Shown in pieces: positions 47,745-60,700 of a DNA stretch of 64,000 nt. Position numbers and translations under genes: made by a program. The stretch is from Allodiplogaster sudhausi (Eukaryota; Nematoda; Chromadorea; Rhabditida; Diplogasteridae). Under the pieces are notes generated by a model. The model was not told where the DNA came from. It saw only the letters and a program-made list of their open reading frames with translations, and made no database searches. The first letter of the stretch is position 1, and every line of letters begins with the position of its first letter. Location of the stretch: NCBI GenBank assembly GCA_945643635.1, contig CALZFC010000017.1, positions 4,426,501 through 4,490,500 of the forward strand, written 5' to 3'.

Positions 47745-50700
47745 ATGACGCTGCCGAACGTGCCGGACCCCGTCAATGGGATGATAAAGACGTACGATGC
47801 GAATCATCGCACCTTTTCTCGGCCTTACTCTGCCAAGACTGTCTTCTTTTACAAGGACGGCGACGAGCACTTTACGGTGTGTCTAATTGTTTATTTGTTT
47901 ATTTATTTAATTATTTATAATTAAATATTAGTCACTACAACAATTTTACAAATGAAACAATAAAATGATTTGAATTTACGATACTAATTCAAAAACAATA
48001 ATATATTTGTTTGCAAAATCTGCATGACATGAACTAATAGAGAAGGAAAGAAAAAATTTCCAACAAGCAAAAGGAATAATGAATTAAAAGATAATATTAA
48101 GCAGTGTTCATTTGTAGTTTGACTGTGCATTAGTTTATGGATATCTTTACTCTAACCTATAGCATTTGAGCTGCGCGAATATGTAGGTCACAGAATTTTT
48201 ATGACGTCAGTGGATGCTTATTTAAACAAATTCAGAAAGAGTTTAAAAGGTGCGTTACTGGTGCTACGTGAGATTTTTTCCCATCTAGGATCTTTCGGTA
48301 AGAATATCGTATACATATGAAACACCTTTTCACTTACCTGTTATATTTTTTAATGTGGCTTCATAAATAAACATGCAAACATGCATTAATTACACTCATA
48401 ACAATGATTCGAAATATTTGGAAATATTGATTATAGAATGATTTTTTGAAATATTCTTGGTATTAAATCGTCTTTTACTTTTACTTCTTATTCAATAAAA
48501 ATAATGATAGTTTCAATATTCTCCCTCGAAGAATCTTTTATAATTCCTTCCTTCTCAATTGCGTGTGATCATTGCTCATCTTTTACTTTTGTATTTTTTT
48601 TTAAATCGAGCTGCATCAACCTAGCACATTTTCTCATGTCGGAAAAAGTGTTTTCCCGAAACAGCATATTACTGAAGAGTATTGCATATTTTGATTAGAT
48701 TGAATATATTTTCCGCAAATATATGTATATATCAATAATTTTTTCCGGAAATATATATGTATTTACTTATTGTTAAATCTGTATTAAAAGGCTGCGAAAC
48801 TTATATTTTAGCGACATTTCTGGATTAAATTTTTTAATTAGCAGTTCTAGAAGCTCTAATTCTGTTCTCAGGCTCAAAAATCAAATGCATCAAGTAGAAG
48901 TAGACGTCCAAAAAATTCAAGGATTATTATTTTTTTCCTTTTTTTTTGCTTACCATTAAGCCTTTGTTGCCATGCCAACTGCCGCTCGAGTTGTCTCGTT
49001 AATTCTGACGGTGATCGTTTTTTCTTTATTATTCAACTGTTCCTCTTCCCTTATCGCTTTTCCATCAAGTATAGTAAAACAATGGATCTCAAATTCATTC
49101 ATTCATTCGGTTTCTATTCTAACTTGTTGACTTGAGGAAGGGAAGTAGACTGCGCAAGCAATGAAAAAGAAACCATGCGGATCTGCGTACGTAGGGAAAC
49201 CTTAGGGTTGTCTAGGAGGAGGATATGAACTGGCTGCATACATACATACATATGTTTTCAGGAAAGATGAAAGAATGGGAAAGACAGGGATAGAAGTAGA
49301 AAAAGAGGGAAAGATTGTGAAAGATAAAGAGGGGGTGATAGAGACAAAGAGACAGATAAAGAGGAGACGATACGGAATCCTTACAATTTTTTCTCCTTCT
49401 TGAGCTTCCGGAGACGCTGCCACGCCTGAAAGCCGTAAGCGTTATCAAGAATATATTATTCATCTTGGCGGAAGAAAAGTGAGAAAAGAAAGAGACACTG
49501 AGACAGAAAGCATAAGAGAGAACTGGAAAACAGAGAGACCGAGAGAGAATGAAAGGGAGAGAGAAAGGGAAAAAACCTTGTTGCTGTCGTATGAATGTAC
49601 ATGTGACGAAGCACGGCAAATCAATGCCTCCGGGAAGTTGTTGAAAAGACGGAGATAAAGAGTTTCCTCAATATGCATGCAGGCACGGCTGCCGCTTGCC
49701 GTATTTTGCGAAGAGATTCAACACTGAAGCCAAATTGGATATAAAAACTGATTCGTATGCTTGCTCATCAGTTGCTCTATAAAAATGTGGGCGAGCAAAT
49801 ATTCTTTGCTCGTATGCACATTTGAACTTACAAAAAAGCCATAAAAAAAATTAGGGCAACAGAACGAGAAAAAAGGCAAGGAAATAGTTCCGTAACGCTG
49901 ACATAAAACATACCAAGGCTAAAAGATAACGAACAAAAGTTTAGTGCAAAAAAAACTCCGAAGCAAAATACGGCGAGTTGCCATAAACAATAGAAGTGAG
50001 GCCGATCATTGTGTGTTCTCGCACTCCTTTAGTTTCCCAGAATTTGGATTTCTCTCTTTCTTTTCGCTCTCTCCTTCTTTATCTCGCAGGATGGCATTTT
50101 CACAGAAGACTGGATTTCTCATTCTTGACTCTCTCTTTTTTTTCAATTTCTCCTCATATCCGTCTATCACTCTTGCTCTATAGACATTCTGAAGGCTTTC
50201 TCTCGCAATTCATGTGTACGAAACGGGCGAGTTTGATGAGGTTTTTTGTTATTTTTTAAACTTGTAAAACCTTCGCTAAAGCCGCATGTACGAAATGGTT
50301 CCGATTCTCAAGAAGAATGTGTGAGATTTTTCGCTGATGTGCGACGAAGGCAGAATCAAGACAGAGAGAGAGAGAGAGAGAAAAAGTACATTTTTCCGGT
50401 GTGCACTCATAGAATGAAATGAAAGAAACGAAACGAAACTCACGGGCTCATTCTTTTTCCATATAAATATTTAGAATGGAAGTCACGAGCAACTTTATAC
50501 CGTATATCTTTAATGCATTACTAATACGCAAGCTTTCTAGTATAGCATGGAACCCCTCATTTTAGTTTTTAAAGAGCACAAATCACAGCCACAATTTTCT
50601 TACGCAGTTTATAATTAGACACAATTGTTCCGTTGTATTTTTGGGGAGACAGGAAAAAAGAGAGAGAAAAAGAGTGAGAGGGTGAGAGAGAAGAGAGAAC

Positions 50701-53256
50701 GAAAGAGAAGCGAGATAAAGGGAAAAGCTGGCTTTGTATTGGAATTAGCAGGTATTTCGTTCGGAACGTTTGAGTGTCTTGTCCCAAACGAACCTTTAAG
50801 ATTAAGCAAAAGATCTATTTATATAGTAAAAACGACATCATCATTCCCTTCATACTCTGTTGCTACTTTATCTTTTCTCGTGGAGACAGTGAAAGGCATG
50901 GCTGATTTGCTGCAGATATTCATAAGTTCTGGTTCATTATACATTCTTCTTTATCTCTCATGGTTTGGTTTTTCTCGCACTCTCTCATTTATCTTTCTCT
51001 TTCTCTTTCTCTCTTTCTTTCTCTCTCTCCCAACTCTCTCCAACCATTTGCAGGGAGTCCGTCTGCCGGTGTCGAAGAGTCGCTACCGTACGATCGACTC
51101 CCTCCTCGACGACCTGAACGCGTCTCTCTATCTTCCGTACGGCGTCCGACGTCTGACTACTCCGATGGGTCGTCATAACATCGAAGAGCTCGATCAGCTT
51201 CAACACATGGGAAAGTACGTCATTTTTTTCCACTTTTTAATTTTGCTTTTTTTCACTTTAATAATACATATCTCTACTGAAGTTTTTTAGTGACAATCAT
51301 GAGCATTTCCACAATACCATAGCCCGAAGAGATCAAGAATATAAATACAAAGTACACTATGCGCGTCATTCCTCTTTTATGAGCAACGATTCACTTGTTT
51401 CTTTAGCGCATGTCCATAAATCAGATTATTTATTTGTGGCTACGCTGCGAAAAGAAATAGAGTTTTCGCTCGCTTTCTCTCTCTCTCTCTCGATTTCTCT
51501 TCTCTCTCATTTTCTTTTTCTTGTCTCTCTTCTCTCTATATCACTCTATCCGTAGCCCATAATTCCACCTGTTGAATGATGTCTTGAAAAGCTCTTGGAT
51601 TCCGTGCGAAAAGTCACACACACAGACAGGACTCTAGGCGAACCTTTGCAGGATGCGAATTCCTTTGCCTATAATCGCTTCGCATATGTTTACAGCGTTG
51701 TTATCGATTTTCTCCAACAGACAAACGTTCATTTGCAGTTTTTCAAGGCAAGGGCTACAAAATTTATCATCAAAAAATAACGCTTGCGACCACATGTTAT
51801 AACCCATTGCTGCTAGTTCGGCTGCTAATTTTTTATCGATTTTTCCGCTCTCTACACATATGTATGTGGGCCATTACTATTTAGCTAGTGCATATGTATA
51901 TACTCATTGTTATGTATTGAAACTATACTTTATGTGATTATATCTTATTTGTAGTGATTTCATAATATGTATATGAAACTACTAATTTCGGTCTGATCAA
52001 TTCAAGATATGTCGCGACGTCGTCAAAGTTTGCGCGCGGGGTCAACTTGACGGCGCTCGAGCGCCTCGCGCGCGCCCGCCAACAAGCGCATCAGAATCTG
52101 CAGAAGGAGCGCTCCGGCGGCACGGCCTTTTGGGTTAGAATCAAATTACATTTATTTGTTTTTTTTTAAAATATATATTAAAGTAGCGCGAAACTCAACC
52201 GTAATCAGTCAGGATTCTACTGACCATCGTAACCGCTCTCTCTAAATCATATGCTCTCTCTCCAGCCATTGCATCAAATAAAAAGGGCGTGAATTAAAAT
52301 GCGAGTTTTGGCTCTTTTAAAAGACGTAAATAATATTTCGTTTCATCGCCTTATGTGGTCAGGTTGAACGAAAACTTCGTTTGCAATTGTCCCGAAGTCA
52401 CAGAAATAACTGTGTCATGGGAAAATTAACACAGTTTAATTCAGAGATTGCGGTTCATTCTCTGCCCCGCTGGTACTTTAAACTCTCTGTGATCCTTTAA
52501 TTACATGAATTATTTAACGTTGTTACATTTATTTTTTCTATTAGACTATGATTGCAAGCCCTTTTGTATTTATTTATAAATTACGCTTGCAATGGCATTT
52601 TTTTTTCGAAAAATTTATTCTAAGGCGTCTATTTTGCAGCTAGCATAAAAATATACGTACAGTCGCGTAAGTTGCTTGATTCTCTAATGTCCAAAGGGAA
52701 ATCGAGCTGTTTACGCGCGCTTGCGATGAGGCCAGATTAAATATTATTTTATGAATATATGAAATTGTAAAAATCCACTAATCTTTGTAGCTCCAACATT
52801 GTCTGTCTCTTTCATGCCTAATCTTAATCAGCCCTTGCATCCATGCATTCAATGGCAATCCTCACACCGATATAGGCAGCGGATAATCCTCCATGACGCT
52901 GCCATTTTCCCCAACTATTCTCCTCCTGGCCATATCCCAGATAAAAGGCGTCTGTATCCCTGTTGGCTACCATATCCACACGTTGATCCCCCGGAATTGT
53001 GCGCAGCAAACGGTAGACAGAGAGAGCCTTTCACGCTGCCGCACACTTTTGCGCCGGCACATCAGCACTCGTGCAGCCGCTGTGTACGGTATCTTGCGCG
53101 TAGCGCGCCAGGACCCAGGCGGATCCCTAGAATCATTCTGAGCATGGCCTCGCCCGGACCGCCGTCACCTCTGCAGGTCGCGACGTCACCGACTTTCAAG
53201 CAGAAGCTGAGGATGTCGAGGTCGCTTGGACTGAGCGTACTGCCTTCTAAGCAGGT

Positions 53257-53298
<42 letters not shown>

Positions 53299-53307
53299 AA
53301 GATTGAT

Positions 53308-53362
<55 letters not shown>

Positions 53363-54251
53363 AAAGGATTGAAAGAACGATAGAAGAGAGCGTGAGAGAG
53401 AGTGAGAAACTCTCAACCTTGCTCAGCTCTTCTTCGTGCTGAACGACCAGCACAAGATGTACCGTACACTTCTGAATCCGCTGCGACTCCCCTCGATGGA
53501 CATGCTGCTCAAGGAAGTCAGCGAAGGACTCGGAGTTAGTCAATATTTGTATATCCATCTCTATCTATTTTTTAAAAACATTCATATGTGACTTACAGTA
53601 ATTCATACTTTAAAAAAATAAATTTATTTTAATGATGTTTCGTAATTATGCATAATATTTTGAGGTGGCCATCTTTCGTCTCTACTCGATGGAAGGCAAG
53701 CGTCTTCTGCACGTCAGCGAGCTGCTGCATCTCAATCCGCCGAGGGTTGGATCTCTTGTTTTGGCGGGAAATTTAAACAGATTTAAATCTCCTCTTATTG
53801 GTGCGAAATTCAAATGACTAATTAGGTGATTGCGACTCCACGAAGTGCGCGGCCTGTGCTGACGGAACCGACGCGCTTTACGCTGCCGCCGATCAACGAC
53901 CCGAAGGCCACGGCGGCGTCCAGAAGCATTGGTGAGAGAGAGTGGAAGAGAGAGAGAGAGAGAGAGAGAGGGAGAAAAAGAGGGAGAGAAAGCTAGAGAG
54001 AGAGAGCAAGAGAGAGAGAGAAAGAGAGAGAGAGCACGATTGATAACGAGAAATTGTTGGAAAGATCAAATTACGAAGGAGAAAGTGACTAGGCTATAAA
54101 GTTTATATGATAGAGAAAAGAACGGTGACTCATTATCAACGCAGTTGGCATTTCTGTTCTGTACTTTCGCTGTCATAAACAGAATGATTTCATGGGCGCA
54201 TGAGAAAGTGTGCACAGAGTATGAGAGCATCTACTTTGTCTACATCCGGAC

Positions 54252-54305
<54 letters not shown>

Positions 54306-54743
54306 TTCTCTCTCTCTCTTTCTTTCTCTATCTCTCTCTAAATTGTCGAGCTACATACATACTTACCCTCTTTCTTTATTTACCGCACAAATCCTTTATT
54401 CGATGAGCACGGTGAAAAGGGACATGAAAAAGATATTTCAGCGAAATATCAGCTGGTTTGCAAATACACTTTAGAGGGGCCCCCTTTTCGTTGTTGATCT
54501 TGCGAACAACTCCGCGATGCATGGTGCCTTGCCTGAGCCAAATACACACTGCTGGCAACTCTTCCCTTTTCTCTCTTCTTTCTTCTCCCTTCTCTGTCTT
54601 TCTCTAGCCCTCTCTCTCTCTCTCTATTCTTATTTCACTGGCCTTTTTATGTCTTGGCACCATTAGTTTTGTTTCTCTCTCGTATTTTCTCATTCTCTCA
54701 CAGCTGATGAATTAATGGCCCGTTCAAGATCTTCTTCCACGTG

Positions 54744-54795
<52 letters not shown>

Positions 54796-57529
54796 TTCTC
54801 TGCCTATCTCTTTCTCTTTCCTCTCTCTCTCTCTCTCTCTCTTCCTCGCTCTCTCTTTCTTTCTTCTCTTTCTCTCTCTTTCTCTGCCTATCTCTTGCTC
54901 TGTTCCCTTCCTCTCTCTCTCTTCTTCTTTTTCGCAAGCGACAGCCTAATTTGTCATGCACAATAGAAAGGGAACGGCGTTCGTTTGAGGTGTGACCGTA
55001 CGCCGCCGAAAAACGCAGATTGCCTTCATTGAAATGTTAGAATTTGGTCAGAAGACACAGATAAATGTCGCTCGAAGAGTTCCTCTTTAAAAATCGATAT
55101 TAAATATCAGAAGCTTTGTTGTTTGCAACTATATAAAGTAAAATTAAAAGAAACATTATATTTGTATTATTAAAAAAAAAATCTCCAAATTTTCAGATCG
55201 AAGTCTCTCTTCTCAAGTGAGCAGCAACGACTCAAACTCGATCGAGAAGCCACGAAGTCAACTGGCGACCGCCATCAAGCGCCAGACGCGCCGCATCACG
55301 GGCAACGCGAAGGCGCGTCGCCAAGCAGCGGCCAGCCAGCAACTGCCGCCGGCCCTCGCCGCGCCCAAATCCAACGGCGCCGTCCTAACAGGTAGCGTCA
55401 TCGACGAGGCAGATGTTGATGACCATGATGAGACCCCAGAGGTTTCTTCTCGAAGCTTTCTCCTCTCCCACTTGTACGGCGACAAGTACTATCAGCTCAT
55501 GTCTGTCACAGAGAACGCGCTCGTATTCCTTGCGCTCTAAATTGTGTGCTTCTCTCTCATTTCAATCTTTCCCTAATCCCCAGCCGACAACATTCATGTT
55601 TCAACCTTTAAAAACTTATACATTTTAAGTTCTCATTACGAAATTCGCATGGATAGATATGCATACACAGAATATAGCTCGCTGCTGCAGATTCGTTTAT
55701 CATTTGAGAAAAAAAAGTGAGTGGCATGATGAAATGGCCGAGTCCCTCTTGGCCATGCTTAGGCAACGGCGGCAGCATGACGGTAGCCTCCGCTGCTGCC
55801 ATAGTTGTTGTTCGAGTAGCCGCCGCCGTTTCCGTTGTTACTGTAGGAGTTACCGTAGTTTCCGCCTCCTCCGCTACCGTAGTTTCCTCCTCCGTTACCG
55901 TAGTTTCCGCCTCCGTTACCGTAGTTTCCTCCTCCACCACCACCTCGGTTGTAGTTGCTGCTTCCACCGCCTCCGCCTCCACCTCCACCTCCACCTCCAC
56001 CGCTTCCATAAGACGAAGTTCGACCGGGGCACGGGCAGTAGGCTGCGTCCGAGCCGGGCAGACCGTTTGAGCCAGGCTCGCCACTTCCGCCAGGGGAACC
56101 AGAACGACCAGGCGAACCGGGACGGCCCGGGCCGCCGGGGCGTCCATCATTGCCAGGGCGGCCAGGGCCGCCAGGGCTGCCAGCGGGGCCTTGGGCTCCG
56201 GGACGACCGGGTCCGCCAGGGCGACCGGGTGCTCCTTGGGTGTACTCGACGCCAGGTCTGCCGGGAGCGCCGGGTCCTCCGTTTCTGCCAGGATGTCCGG
56301 GTCCGCCGGGAGAGCCGGGCTCGCCCTGAGAGCCGGGACGGCCGGGGGCGCCAGCGGGGCCGGGTCCACCAGGGCCGCCGGGGCGGCCGGCAGGGCCGGG
56401 ATGTCCGGGCGAGCCGGGACGACCGCGCGGACCGGGCGGGCAGCGGATGCAGCCGCCGGGGATGTCATGGGTGACGGAGACGGCAATGCCAGAGGCGCCA
56501 GGGCGGCCAGAGTTGCCAGGATGGCCGTCGAGACCGCGTGCGCCCGGCTGGCCAGGCGGGCCGGGAGGGCCCGAGGGGCAGCCGCGCGACGACGAGCCGC
56601 AGTTGCACGAGCCGCCCGCTTGACGCTTGCCACGAGTGAAGAGAGAGGCGAAGTTGGGCGGATCGGACGAGCCGGAAGGGTTGACGTGGAGGGCGAGAAG
56701 ACCGCTCCAAGTCTCCTCGCTCATCGCCTAGAGAGCAAAGATGTTGTGAGGGGTTCATGGGGGCAGTTCTGGGTGAGAGAGTGAGAAAGGCGTGGAGAAA
56801 GTGATCGAGACAGAGAGAGAATAGAGAGAGAAAGAGAACTTACCCTAATCTCGTCCATGGTTGTGGCAACTTCATCCTGGAGCGAATCCAGGTCGCGGAC
56901 GATGGCCGCGATGTAGAAGAGCGAGAGGAGAACGGCAACTGCCGAGCCGGCCGATGCCACGCCGACCAACTTCATTCACTCTGGAAGTAGAGAGAGAGAG
57001 AGAGAGAGAGGGGGGAGAGAGGATGAGATGGAGAGAGAGAGAGAAAGAGAGAAAGAGAGGGAGAGAGAGATAGATGGAAAAAAGACAGAGGAAAGGGGCG
57101 ATATTAAAATGGCTTGAAAAAAGGAGTGAGAAAGACCGTAAAGCTAATTTGTACCAAATGAACAATAATACTAAAAATTGGGGGGGGGGGCTGATTTCTC
57201 CAAGTCAGAGAGCACAAGCGAGTCAACCACCGACTGCTGCCTTGTTTCGCTCCCGTTCTCCGCCCGATCTTTATAGTCGCGCGTATGACCAAGAAAGAGC
57301 AGGAAAAACGGCCGCGGTACCCTAACGGTCACTTCCCCTCCCCAATTCACGGGCACGGTCACACCGGCATTACCATCTCGCATCTCGCATCAGCTATCTC
57401 TCGCTTTGGTCCTTACTTGTTATCTCATTAGACTTAGGCGCTCTCTTACATCATCACTCTCTTCATTCCGACAATCAACTCATCTCCTCCTCTCTCCCTC
57501 GCACTCTCTATCTCCTCCATCTCTATCTC

Positions 57530-57589
<60 letters not shown>

Positions 57590-57668
57590 TCTCTCTCTGT
57601 ATTGCTCTCTATATACTGTCTCTCTCTATCTCTAAATCTCTCTCGCCTTCCTATCTATCTCTCGCTTA

Positions 57669-57702
<34 letters not shown>

Positions 57703-60700
57703 CTCCATCTTTCTCTCCAGCATGCTATCTCATAAATTCTACTATACCACATCTACAAATCCCATTTGCAAAATAGCCTTTTTCTCCCGCTGCCTTAGAA
57801 CAGTGCGGGAAGGCCGTTCGCCGAGCAGGCAAGATAGAAGATGTGCGGCGGATATTTGGCCGGTTCAAGGGCACGCGTGACAATAGTAGAGAGCACAACT
57901 AGAGAAGAGACGGGTTAGAGAAAGAGAGAAGACGTATGTTTGAGCCAACTTTTAAAAGAAAAGGACAGATGGCTCTCTTGTTTCCTCCCCTTCCTGTTTG
58001 ATATCACGGGACTAGCTGAATGCAGAGGCTAACACACTCAAAGTGAACAAGAACCACGCCGTCACTTTTAGAGAGCACCTACCCACTTTTTTTTCTTTCT
58101 TTCCTTAATAGCTCAGCTATCGAACAAGTTTACTGGGCTCAACAAGTAATTCATGTTAACTGCGCAGAGTTTAGCCAGCCATGCGATATGTTTTCTTTAG
58201 ATATACTACATACATATGAAGTTTATCTAAATATGTATGTACATACATATATTACATACATATGTACATATTTAGATATACTTCATACATATGTATGTAC
58301 GTAGCATATGTAAAGAAAACTGAAGCAAGTTTCACAAAATGTTCATACGTATTTCGCAACTATCTGAGTGTCTCCTCGTCGATATTATCTCAATTCTGGT
58401 TTTAGTTTTCTTCCAATACTGCTCTAGCATTGATACCCTGACAGATAGCGGACACTTTTTACTCGCAAGTGTATGTATGACAGCGATCAACTGATTATGG
58501 CAGTAAGAGTACGACGAAAGTAAATAAACTTGTTTCAAACGATGCAGCAGTGATCACAAGTTCACTCGTGTTAAACGAGAAAAATTCGCAAAAAATACCA
58601 TAGGAAGATAAAAAATCTTTTATTCTGGCCAGTTGTTTTTTGAAGTTTTAAACATATACTCATATGCGCATATGTAATCTGTAATGCATGCTGATATTTA
58701 GATTTTATTTTTCTATACTATATTTACAATTCCAGACGCCTCTCCGCGGCGGCGGCGCCTTCCGCTGCGGACGCCGGCGGCGACGACGATCAGTGTGAAG
58801 GCGGAGAAGACGGGCGCCACCACTGCGGCCGCAACCGCCGCCGTCACCGCCGCCGCCGCTGTGCCCATCTCGATCATCACGAAGAAGCGACGCAAGAAGC
58901 AGACAAATCACACGCTGGACAAGGCACGAGAGAACCTTGTCACATTCATTTATTATAATCGAACTTGGAAAAAGTAACTGAAACAATAATTTGGAATGCC
59001 AAACAGACAGAATGACGAGCAAATGCATGCAAACATGTATTTATTAGCATTATTGGCTGATTTATCAATATATCATTTATGACTGATGATATTGACAAAG
59101 GGAGTAACATGTTAATTTAAAAAAATTGATATAGACAAGGCTAAAACAAAGGTAAACTTAGTTTTTTTTTAATCAATGTACAACATACAAAGTCCAGGAT
59201 GACGACGACTCGGGCAAAGCGACATCGAATTCGAGCGGAGCGAGTAAGGCGGATCTATCGAGGTTCGAGATAGATCTTCTTGGCACTTGGCCAAGTTTTT
59301 ATTAAATTCAGCTATAATATTAAGCAACGCAGATTCAATCTAGTTGAAATGTGGAAATTGGTCAGAAATAATAAGGTTTTTTAAGTGAAGGAAAAACTTA
59401 GATTCAGCAGTCGAACAATGGGGACCGATGAGGATCACGAGTCGCTGCTGGAGGTTGGGAGGCACGTCAATGGCCTCCATGATGACGTCACCGAGGAGGA
59501 AGGAGAAGGCGCTGCTCACAACTACCGTAGTCAAGGAGGAGAGGAAGAGAAAGATGCTGCTCAGAATTACAGTAACCAGAGAGAAGAAGAGGAAGATGAC
59601 GAAGGCGACAGCAGCGATTATCCAGAGAATACGGCAGTGGCGGCGGCGCCAGCTGTCAATGGACATGACAGCAGTCGGAAGAGCAGCAATCACCAGCATA
59701 TACGGTAGGAGGGAGAGGAGAGAGACAGTGGAAGAGGGAGAGAAAGAAAGAGAGAGAAAAAGAGTGAGAAAGAAAGAGAGAGACAGAAAGAGAGAGTGAG
59801 AGAGAGAGAAAGAATAATCTTAATCCGACATGTACATTTGCACGCCCGATTCTCTAATCCGGTACTGATAATCTTCGCCCGTGCAGCAAAATGAGATTAT
59901 CAGATAAATTGGCACAATAGAATATTCCTAGAATATGTCGCCAAGAAGCGCGTGTTTCTCAACAGACGAAAACATGTTTACTGCCTGAAGAATTTAAGGA
60001 TTATCAGGCTGCTTCCGAGATTATACTTGCTCACATATTACGAATGGGGCTGAAATATCTACATATGTATGTACATACATACATACGTATGAATCTTATG
60101 TAAACGATAAAAAACATTTCACGTCTACTTACCATTAAATTGCCGTCTTAAATGAAAAATAAAAATAAATTGAACATTAAAAAAATATTAAAAATAATAA
60201 ATGAAATAAAAAAATAAACATAAAAACAAATTTGCAGCGACGAGCACGAGGAACGCGCGAAAACGACGACTATTCATCGTGCCGGATCCTCGGAGGAATC
60301 GGAGCGCGACCACATCAAGGCAGCCGACGAAGACGAGGATGCGGAGAGCGAAGAAGAAGCGGGCGATGAACATCGCGGCACTGCTGAGCCGTCGTCCAGC
60401 AGGTCTTTTCATTGGGTCGTTTACTATTTAAGGAAGACGGTCACCATCACATTGCTCCGTTCACGCTGATCGTACTCTCATTATCGCGTGCTATTTCGCA
60501 CGTAGCACAAATCCGCTGCGTGAAAATAGCAATCGTGAATAAAGTGCGAAGGGCGCGGCAATTTTAGCGCTCCTAAAATGTTCGATCATCGCCCTGCTTT
60601 AAAAATTTTAAGCGAAGCAGTAAACTTATTAGTGTATTTTGTTATGTTTTATATAAATATGTATGTATGCACACCTGGAAGTACATACATACATACTAAT

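Larger units (their letters stand above)
47877..51053. other. First intron of the large gene (3.2 kb)
   Basis: AT-rich, with GA tracts at 49255-49370, 49490-49570, 50370-50390 and 50650-50720, and a CT tract at 50985-51045 that forms the pyrimidine tract for exon 2. It also holds two weak independent candidates on which see 48972 and 49381-49678. Confidence 0.6.

Noticed and set aside
52824..53009. Minus-strand frame containing [20 protein letters not shown] as a separate gene
   Set aside because: Coding-like, but it has no flanking splice sites or recognised family and overlaps a plus-strand open region leading to exon 4.
55608..56784. Ala-rich and Ser-rich frames overlapping the second collagen
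   Set aside because: Shadows of the Gly-X-Y frame; no independent start context or splice structure.
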